Assembly (NCBI GenBank): GCA_026119855.1
Contig: JAOWBW010000482.1
Location: forward strand, 868,001 to 932,000
Reading direction: 5' to 3'
Source: Campanula takesimana
Lineage: Eukaryota > Streptophyta > Magnoliopsida > Asterales > Campanulaceae
Length of the DNA: 64,000 nucleotides
The translations under genes were made by a program, and so were the position numbers. The notes beneath the pieces were generated by a model. That model made no database searches. It was not told the DNA's origin and saw only the letters and a program-made list of their open reading frames with translations. Each line of letters begins with the position of its first letter. Position 1 is the stretch's first letter. Shown here in pieces: positions 56,308 through 64,000 of the stretch.

Positions 56308-56337
56308 CTCAAAAGGGGGAGTTTGATGAGAACTCGA

Positions 56338-57297
56338 TGTAACGACCCGAAAACTAGGCTCTATTTTATTAGTAATAAATAATTATTATTTATTTATTTG
56401 CTCATTTATTTATTTAAATTATTATTTAATTAATGAATTATGTGTTCATTTTATGTGTTAGAATAAGTTATGTCTAGCATTTTAATTGGTCTTTTGTGCT
56501 AGTGTAGAGTTTTGGGGTCTTAGTGGCTAGTAGGGAGTATTTGAGTTGTGTAGTGTGGTGGAGGGGGCCTAAGTGTAAGTTCTTTAAATAATTCTCCCTC
56601 CCTCACCTCCCTCACCTCTTCCATCACCCTATTCCCTCATCTCTCCCAGCATTCTCTCTCTCTCCATGGAGAAATGGTAAGTTTCTCTCTACCTTCTCTC
56701 TTCATTTCCATCATCTTCCTCTTGTTATTTCTCATTTCTTAAAACATGAAACTTGTTTAGCTCGTCGTTAGGATCGTAGAGGGCTAAAAATATTCGAGTT
56801 CCGGCAACTTTGAGAAAATTCAAGTAAGTTACTTCCCCCCATTTTTATGCTAGAAATGTCATTCCATGTTTATATGATAATAAGAATGCCATTTATTGCT
56901 TCTTGGGTTAATTTGAGAGTGATCTATATTTTGTTCATTTTGTTGTAAAATTTTGGTATTTGAATCATCCCTTGATTGGGGTTGTCCAGACGATGTTCTA
57001 GGGTCCTTTTTGGCTTCTAAATGGTTTGGGTACATTGGGTTACTACTTGGTAGTGATCACCAAGGGGTTCTATTTATAGGGACTGAGGGTGCCCAAACCA
57101 GCCGTACGGCTAGGCCCCTCTAGTACCCAAAGCATCCTTACGGCTCAGCCTGGCGAGCTTCTGGATTTTTCCAATTTTATACCAGAGTAGTCCTGGAATT
57201 TATAGCTTATCCTAGGGAGGTCCTGGCCTATTAGCTTATCCCTGAAACGGTGCTAAGGCTACCTCTAAGATAGGTTGTTTCAGATTGGGGTACTTAC
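56338..57297 (+). mobile_element. Truncated LTR of a chromovirus related to the large one
   Basis: From TGTAACGACCCG it follows the chromovirus LTR in order: GAAAACTAGGCTCTATTTTA, CT-rich stretch, GTAAGT, GTCGTTAGGATCGTAGAGGG, to about 57040. Beyond that (57045-57297) the sequence no longer aligns and ends in ACTTACA. Read on minus, that tail starts TGTAAGTACCCC and has TATAAATAG near 57075, so it could be a fragment of a different LTR. No clear target duplication. Confidence 0.6.
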
Positions 57298-59170
57298 AGG
57301 GCCTCGACGGGTTTGGGGTTGGACTTGTGCGACTCGATAGTGAGCAGTTGATAAGAATTGTGCGCGTAGTGTGAGGTCTAACAAGTGACAAAAAATATAT
57401 ATTTTTTTCAAAAGAAAAAAGAAATAAAAGCAAATAAGCACATAATTTACAACTTTCGAATCACCCGTGTGACCGATAAAATAAAACAGAGAATAAAAAG
57501 ATGGTTTTGTGCAGGCCCGGTGCCCACACTGTCAAAACTGTCCATTCTCTTCACTGTTTCTGTTTCTGGAAAATTCCCAGAAGCGCGCGCATTCAGATGC
57601 CTACTTGGGAGGCGCGCGCGTTAGACTGAGAGAAGTGGAGGCGTCCGCTTCTGGGAAGTACCTGTAAATCAGCGGGTTCAAGGGATTGCCTTGACCCTAA
57701 ATTATAGAACTTTTTCCCTTGCAGTAAACGTTAGCACAGAAACATGGAATTGAAGGACAAGATTGGAGGCGGGTGATTCTGGTAATTAGGGTCGAACGCG
57801 CGCGCTTTAAGCCAAGAAGGCCAGAGGCACGCGCTTCCTACCCTTTTTACCAGAATGCCCAGAAAATAAAATAAAAGAACACCAAAAATGAAAAACGCAA
57901 GTTTAACCCTCTATATCCCCAGTGGAGTCGCCACTGTAGATACCCCGGGGGACCACGGCTTGGCTAGAGCGCGTGAATTACCTAGGATGTCTACTTGATT
58001 TTAAGAGTCGCCACCTATGTTTTAGAGGAACATAAGAAAAACCTAAAAAGAGCCAATTTTATATACAAAACCAGAGATTCAGAAAAAGATGGGTTCGGGG
58101 GTTAGGTGACGGAGTGGGAAGTACTTAAACACCCACTCCGCCCCGCTTACGCGGGTCTTGCTACTTTTGGTGTTCTAATGCTAAATGTCCTTCAATTTAA
58201 TGATAAGAGAAATGTGCTAACAATTATAATGAAAAGAAAGGGAAAAATAAAGGGGAAATAAAATAGAATTGCTTTATTTATTTAATGATAAAGATTACAT
58301 GTAACAAATAATGTTAAAGAATTACATTAAGAGAGGAAGAGAAATTAACATGGTGAATTAAAGGTAAGATTAAAATGTAGGGAGATAACCTTAACTAGCT
58401 TCAATATGTGAAGTAGTCATGTTGGTCATGTCCCATTAATGGGGATTGCATACATCAAGAAGACGACAATAAAGGAAGAAAATGGATTGTTGTTGTAATG
58501 AAATTGTTGTAGAACAATTTGTGTAGAGTCTTGTTACTAAGAACTCTTGTTGGGAGAATTTGTGTATATGTAGTTTGTGAATCAAAGTTGAGGTCCAAGG
58601 TCTAAAAATGAGGTCCATTTCCAAGGTAGGAGATGATGGTTTTTATAGGTAAAATTAGGAGGGAAAACATGGAGGGAAATTGGTCAATCCATGTGAAATG
58701 GAATTGACCAATAAAAAATAAGATAAATAAAATAATAAATAAAATAGAATAAAAGAAATAAAGATAAAATCATTTGTTTTTGGGGAAAAGGCTAGAATAA
58801 AGGATTTGGTAGTTAATGAAATAAGGGGGGATGAACTTGGATGTAAAAAAGAGGTTATTTGTGATCAAAGAAGATGTTTGTAAATAAGAAAAGGGAGGGA
58901 AATAAGGTGCAATCCGTTACTGCCAAAGTGGGAAGCGCGCGGGTCCCGATTTAGGGGCGAGACGCGCGCGCGGCCCGTTGACAGTGTCGGAGGCGCCCGC
59001 GGGTAAAAATGACAGAAAGACTCTAAAAGTTAATTCTGTTATGCAGTTTAGTCCAAAACTAACGGAATCAGTTAGGAACTTAACCGAAGTAACAGAAATT
59101 AACAAAAATAAGTTAAATAAAAATACTATGTATGCAATCGGGGTGAGAGGTCCAAAGCGGGGTGTCTACA
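57298..59170 (-). mobile_element. TatN-like element, 5' leader and 5' LTR only
   Basis: 57298-57934 aligns with TatN 51663-52294 (GGGCCTCGACGGGTTTGGGG onward) including the primer site at 57914-57933. The LTR is 57935-59170 (1236 bp; TGTAGATACC to GTGTCTACA) with TATAAAAA on minus at 58640-58647. gag and the 3' half are missing. It is a diverged relative, not a copy of the TatN insertion. Confidence 0.85.
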
Positions 59171-59435
59171 CAAGCCACCACACCGTTTTAAATATTTGTG
59201 GCCGTGGTGGGCCGCCTCAAGCCACCACACCTTTTTTAAATTTTGTGGCCGTGGTGGGCCGCCTCAAGCCACCACACCCTTTCCATCCGCGAAAGCCGCT
59301 CACACAGGGAGCGCACTCCTATCCTTTGTAATTTCAAATTCCTGCTTTTCTTTGTTTTCTCTTGTCGATGTCCTCGGCGGTTGTCTTTCTTTCGTCGACG
59401 CGTTTTGCTTCGCAATCCACGTCGCCGAGGGGCTC
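59171..59435 (+). repeat. 3' internal end of an inverted TatN-like element, with 47-bp tandem repeat
   Basis: Two 47-bp units (59171-59217 and 59218-59264) plus a partial third begin CAAGCCACCACACC and end GTGGTGGGCCGCCT. Then follow about 150 bases whose reverse complement matches TatN 45925-46090, ending in the polypurine tract GCCGAGGGGCTC before the LTR. Confidence 0.75.
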
Positions 59436-60761
59436 TGTAGACACCCCGCTTTGGACCTCTCACCTCGATTGGATACATAGTATTTTTATTTAACTTGTTT
59501 TTGTTAATTTCTGTTACTTCCGTTAAGTTCCTAACTGATTCCGTTAGTTTTGGACTAAACTGCATAACAGAGTTAACTTTTAGAGTCATTCTGTCATTCT
59601 GTTATTCTCACCAGCGGGCGCCTCCCGTAATAGTCATGGGGCGCGCGCGCGTTTGGTCCCATAGGCCGGACCCGCGCGCTTCCCACTTTGGCAGTAACGG
59701 ATAGCACCATTTTTCCCTCCCTTTTCTTATTTAGAAAATCTCTTCTTGGATCACAAACACCTCCTTTTTACATCCAAGTTCATCCCCCTTTTTATTCATT
59801 AACTCCAAATCCCATATTCTAGCCTTTTCCCAAAAACTAATATTTCTTTCATTTATTATTTGATTTCTTTTATTTCTTTTATTTTTCTTTTATTCATTTA
59901 TCTTATTTGTGATTGGTCAACTCCATCTCACATGGATTGACCAATTTCCCTCCAACCTTTCCCTCCTAATTTTACCTATAAAAACCATCATCTCCTACCT
60001 TGGAAAAAGGACCTCAACATTTTCTCTCTAGCAAAAGGACCTCATTTTTAGACTTGAATTTTCTCTATACACACACTATACACAATTCTCTACACAAATT
60101 CTCCCAACAAGAGTTCTTCGTAACAAGACTCTACATAAAATTGTTCTACAACAATTTCACTACAACAAACACCATTTTCAAGTCCAAGTTTGAAGTCCTC
60201 TTTCTTAAGGTACTTTATTCTTCTTCTCTTATTTTACATGTCTTAGTAATGTATGCAATCCCCATCAATTGGTACATGACCAAATGACCACTTTACTACA
60301 TTAAAGTTGGTTAAGGTTATCTCCCTACATTTTAATCTCTACTTTAATTTACCATTCTTTTCTTAATATAATTGTTAGAATAGTTTGACATGTAATCTTT
60401 ACCATTAAATAAATAAAACAATTCTCTTTTATTTTCCTTTGTAAATTTCCCCTTTCTTTCCATTGTAATTGTTAGCACTTCTTACATTAATAATTGAAGG
60501 ACTTTTCTTTTTAGTATTAGAACACCAAAAGTAGCAAGACCCGCGTAAGCGGGGCGGATTGGGTGTTTAAGTACTTCCCACTCCGTCACCTAACCCCCGA
60601 ACCCTTTCTCTCCCGAATCTCTGGTTTTCGTACAAAAATTGGCTTTCTTTAGGTTTTTCTTATGTTCCTCTAAAACATAGGTGGCGACTCTTAAAATCAA
60701 GTAGACATCCTAGGATAATTCACGCGCTCTAGCCAAGTCGTGGTCCCCCGGGGTATCTACA
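59436..60761 (+). repeat. TatN-like LTR in plus orientation, 1326 bp
   Basis: TGTAGACACC to GGTATCTACA. TATA box TATAAAAA at 59977-59984; GC-rich words at 59608-59690 about 290-370 bases upstream. It is the inverse of the LTR at 57935-59170 with only 265 bases between them. The end abuts Tat-B internal sequence. Confidence 0.88.
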
Positions 60762-61539
60762 GAAGGGTATGCAACCACGATGTGGAAAATGTGCCCAAAA
60801 GGATGGGAAGCCCGGGAATGACTAATTATGAAGGGCACCTCACCCAAATGAGAGGGGAAATCCGCTCTTTGTTTCGCGAAGAACTCCGGTTTCTCTGTGA
60901 AAGTGATGACGATAAGGTGTCCTCGCCTCCCCGTGTCCCATCCCCAGGAATGGTGGAAGACTTCCCACCTTTAGACGACTTCCTATCCTTGCCACCACTA
61001 TCACCACCACCTCAGTTTGGCGATGATGGGTCGATGTTTCTGGAATACTTTTGTTGTATGTTGACTTTGGAAAAACTCTGAGAAACCGTTGGAGTTTTGG
61101 AAAAGTGAGACACCCGCTCTGTTTCCCTCAAAGAAATCCGTGAGTCAGCCTATGCCCCAAAAGGAATGACTACAGTGAATGAGTTAAGAAAAGTGGCGTG
61201 GCCTTACTCCACCAAGGATCTACCAATGCCCATGGAAGAAAAGGAAAAAGTAGATGACTCTGCGGAGGTAAGCGTGTTGACCTGCTCCGGGCAGGTGGAC
61301 ACGGAGAATCCCAAGAAGCCTCTACCACAAGAGCATCGCTCACTCCCCTTTTGAACAAAGAGACAGGGGATACGGATCTTGAAAAGGAAGACCCCATCCT
61401 TACTCAACTGAAAAGGACCCAAGCCAACATATCTCTTTGGCCCCTCCTTACGTCGTCTTACCTGCACAAGCTCAAGTTGGAAGAATGCTTGGATCGAACC
61501 ATGGTGCCCACCACGGCTATTCCTGAGAAAGCCGTATAA
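60762..61539 (+). pseudogene. Tat-B Gag C-terminal part (frameshifted)
   Basis: Three short frames: MTNYEGHLTQMRGEIRSLF with a Pro-rich tail; NELRKVAWPYSTKDLPMPME; and ILTQLKRTQANISLWPLL followed by SSYLHKLKLEECL, a Gag-protease junction text typical of Tat elements. The frames do not join, and the N-terminal Gag core is absent because the TatN-like LTR replaces it. Confidence 0.6.
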
Positions 61540-61548
61540 TTGATTGGG

Positions 61549-62031
61549 AGTGTTTAGTATGGAAACATCATCACCTTCACAGATTTGGATCTTCCAAAAT
61601 TCGGAGCCAACCACAACGAGGCTCTTTACATCACAGTACAGTTGGATGACCGTCGCCTTCCCCGGGTCTTGGTTGACAATGGGTCTGCCATGAACGTCCT
61701 CCCTGCCAAGATGATGGGCTTACTTGGTCTTAAGGTTGAAAACCTCAAACCCTCCGCAATCACGGTCAAAGCCTATGACTCAACGGCACGATCAGTCTTA
61801 GGGGTGGCTACCTTGGATCTTTGGTTTGGGAAACAAGTGGTGCAAATGGAATTCCAAGTGCTTGACATCCCGATATCATTTACCGCTTTGCTGGGACGTC
61901 CGTGGCTTCATAAGGTCAATGGAGTGGCTTCTACCCTCTACCAACGTGTAAAATATGTATAAGGGAATAACCTAACGGTCATCTAGGGGGACAGTGTCAC
62001 CACAGAAGGAACAAACACCAATGGAATCCCT
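61549..62031 (+). pseudogene. Tat-B aspartic protease
   Basis: NIITFTDLDLPKFGANHNEA, active site VLVDNGSAMNVLPAKMMG, VKAYDSTARSVLGVATL and FTALLGRPWLHKVNGVASTL. Stops TAA at 61960-61962 and TAG near 61984 follow the domain. It is better preserved than the Tat-A protease and serves here to judge that copy's stops. Confidence 0.88.
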
Positions 62032-62613
62032 GTGTTGGAAATTAGGCACGAGGAAAATGGTATGATTTTGACTGGCTTCACGGAAATCCCTTCCAAGGCC
62101 CACGTTTGTTGTGTGGATCTCACGCTCACCAAGGATAGAATTCCCCCCGCAATGAAGATGATGCGTTTGATGCACTACCTCCCAGGACTTGTCCTTGGAA
62201 AGGAGCTCCAAGGGACTCACAAAATTGTCGAGATCAAGGAGCAAAAGACGCTCCACGGCTTGGGGTATAAGCCAACTCCCGAAGACCTCAGAATGGATAA
62301 GGAAATGGCCCGAAGGATGAGCCAAGCCCGAGCTCAAGGAGTCTCTTACAAAACTCCTAACCTTCGCCTATATACCTTTGATATGAGCCGCTGCTTTGTG
62401 AAAGGAGGAATCCAAGCTGAATCCCCAACGAAGAGGGAACCAATGGTAACCAACTGGGACAAGCTCCAGGACCTTGTAAGATTCCGAGGGATGACCGCCA
62501 ACCCCGTGAGAAGGGCATTCCTGGACACGCCCACAATGTCCTGTCCTACCAAAACCACGATAACACATGAGTACTCTTTAAAAGGGGTGCATGAGATGGT
62601 GAAGCAATTCTAG
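62032..62613 (+). pseudogene. Tat-B G-patch-like domain
   Basis: MKMMRLMHYLPGLVLGKELQG then LHGLGYKPTPEDLRMDKEM corresponds to the Tat-A G-patch region, though one Gly of the core is Val here (GLVLGK against GLGLGK). It ends with a TAG and a frame change near 62613. Confidence 0.75.
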
Positions 62614-62615
62614 GA

Positions 62616-63456
62616 TTGGTCCATGGAAGGAAACGACAAGGAAAGCCCGTCTGGGGTCGGAATGGTAAGAACGAGTTTGGAGAATGGGCTCCCAAGAAAA
62701 CTGGAGAGGAAGTCATGGGCGACGAATGGAATGGCGGGGTGTTGCAAGGGTTATTTGGGGAAGAATTGGTTGTGCCAAATCTGATCGATTTAGGGAAAGA
62801 AATGGTTGCTGTAATAGAGGGTGGATTCCCTGAGGTCGTCGACCCCCGCACCTTGGTTGAGCAAAGTGGTATGCCTCTGAAGAATTGGGTGACTTTCTCC
62901 GGACCTGTAGCCAGCAAGGAAGAAATGATCGCAGAACTTGGATTGATTCCCCACCCTCTAGAGTCACATGTCGTAGGGTCTAGTGTAACCGAGTACCCTC
63001 AGTCTCTTGTCTTTGAGTTTGAGTCTGTCTCTTCCGAGGGCCTCACGCCCAAGGATTATGATCTTGTAGCCAATATTGTATTCCCCTTTGCGTTGAATGA
63101 AATGATGGACCTTTCTGAGTATTCCCTCATTGCCAATTTATTAGATGATAAATTAACTAATAATCTGAAAACGGTTAATGATGAATCACCTAATAATGCA
63201 GACGCACTAAACGAACAATACATTAAAGAACTCTCAAAACAGGTTATTGTCCGAGAGGAAAACCGTGCCCAATCTGCCGAAGAAGTTTTGGCCAAGGTGA
63301 ATTTGGGGACTGCGGATGAACCAAAGGAGACACAGATTGGTAGCTACATCAAAGGAACCGAAAGGGAAGACTTGGTTGAGCTGCTCAAAGAGTATGCGGA
63401 TGGTTTTGCTTGGTCCTACAAGGACATGCCAGGGTTGGATGCCTCGATTGTGGAGA
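62616..63456 (+). pseudogene. Tat-B protease-RT linker, cut at RT start
   Basis: Frame carries KNWVTFSGPVASKEEMIAEL, NIVFPFALNEMMDLSEYSLI, ETQIGSYIKGTEREDLVELL and FAWSYKDMPGLDASIVE, matching the Tat-A linker up to the RT start. Just there a Tat-type LTR on the minus strand begins, so RT is absent. Confidence 0.8.
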
Positions 63457-64000
63457 TGTGAGTGTGAGAGCCCGCGCTCAAAGACAAACCGCGAAATGAT
63501 CACTCGTGAAAGCGATTCGGGTCTGTTTCATGCTAATGCGCTTTTGGAAATGCGCTCAGTTCTCACACAATGGTTTCCTCTCGATGGAATCAAAACAGTC
63601 AAGAGTCGCCACCTCATTTTATTTTAGGAAAAACGAAGATAAAACCTTTTTTAAGAGAAAGTGGGTTCGGGGGCTAAGTTACGAGAAGAAAAGGGGTTAG
63701 GCACTCTCCTCGCCCGTGATGGTCTCTAGCATGCATGCCACGTAGATTCAATTTTATCCCTTTTATGCCTTGCTTTTATTCCCTAACAAAAATGGTGATT
63801 TAATATATACGAGGGTCTTCCTATTCTAGGACTGTTTGCTTTAATGCACAAATGAGAGTCGGTTTGGGTGGAATCCCACTCGGTTTTGAAAATGATTTAG
63901 CATTCATATCCAGTAAAGGAGATCACAAAGAGGGGGTTGGGGGATTAATATTTACAATGATGAACAAAAGGGAAACAAATCCCATAACAAATAAATGTCC
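63457..64000 (-). mobile_element. Tat-type LTR edge (minus), continues past the window
   Basis: Begins TGTGAGTGTGAGAGCC on plus. Its reverse complement shares TAACTTAGCCCCCGAACCCA, GAGGTGGCGACTCT and ACCATTGTGTGAGAAC with the LTR ending at 14734. Same or sister family in opposite orientation. I see nothing coding in it. Confidence 0.7.

Larger units (their letters stand above)
14735..56337 (+). mobile_element. Tat-lineage Ty3/gypsy element 'Tat-A', interrupted, LTRs not seen
   Basis: The element's own sequence occupies 14735-16356, 17783-24483 and 56220-56337; the rest is younger insertions. Plus-strand domains run protease, G-patch, RT, RNase H, a second RNase H, integrase, followed by a conserved 3' hairpin and an antisense PMD gene. 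The dual RNase H and the antisense gene are recognised Tat-lineage traits. gag and both LTRs are missing: the left side is cut by an LTR of another element and the right side by a chromovirus-like LTR at 56338. Confidence 0.8.

Noticed and set aside
60000..60287. Plus-strand frame inside the TatN-like LTR
   Set aside because: Starts just after the TATA box in the LTR R region and ends in A/T-rich U5; not conserved as protein in the other LTRs.

Overview
The window is plant nuclear DNA, probably from a seed plant with a repeat-rich genome. Almost all of it is LTR retrotransposons, nested in and broken by one another. The evidence is Ty1/copia and Ty3/gypsy polyproteins with plant-lineage features: a chromodomain, a Tat-type dual RNase H, a SIRE-type LTR end and a plant mobile domain gene. 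There are also tRNA-iMet-type primer sites and a hAT-type MITE. I see no single-copy host gene, tRNA, rRNA, CRISPR array or bacterial feature. I cannot name the species.

Layout, left to right. 1-412: end of a Tat-like LTR. 413 to about 11.17 kb: a decayed SIRE-like copia element on the minus strand with an extra intron-containing gene downstream of pol. About 11.18-12.27 kb: 3' remnant of another copia element with its LTR. 12.27-14.73 kb: a Tat-type LTR carrying a 270-bp hAT MITE. 14.73-24.48 kb, resuming at 56.2-56.34 kb: a plus-strand Tat element ('Tat-A') with protease, G-patch, RT, two RNase H domains and integrase, followed by an antisense four-exon plant mobile domain (PMD) gene. Tat-A is interrupted by a solo SIRE-type LTR (16357-17777, TSD GCCGA) and by a Tekay/Del-type chromovirus (24484-56214, TSD AACAA). 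The chromovirus in turn holds a minus-strand copia element ('Copia2', 33736-42282, TSD GAAAG) and a minus-strand gag-only Tat derivative ('TatN', 44778-53441, TSD GTTGG). A 5.6-kb tandem duplication with a TGAT microhomology junction (25783-31420 and 31421-37043) copied part of the chromovirus LTR, its gag-protease and the 3' half of Copia2. To the right are a chromovirus-like LTR piece, two TatN-like LTRs in inverted orientation, a second Tat internal region ('Tat-B', 60762-63456), and the edge of another Tat LTR on the minus strand.

The coding regions once worked as retrotransposition machinery (capsid, protease, integrase, reverse transcriptase/RNase H). None of the autonomous elements is intact. 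Most premature stops that can be judged are explained by C-to-T or G-to-A change, as expected from decay of methylated DNA. TatN has nearly identical LTRs (8 substitutions in 1147 bp by hand count) and an open gag but no pol, so it would depend on enzymes supplied by another element.

The observations most worth following are: repeated stem-loops with compensatory base changes in the Copia2 leader; a GC-rich GGCGC(G/C)CGC motif shared by the LTRs of unrelated families, mostly upstream of TATA boxes; an AACCGC motif repeated about 45 times along the SIRE-like element; the spliced antisense PMD gene; and a conserved hairpin in the 3' regions of Tat elements.
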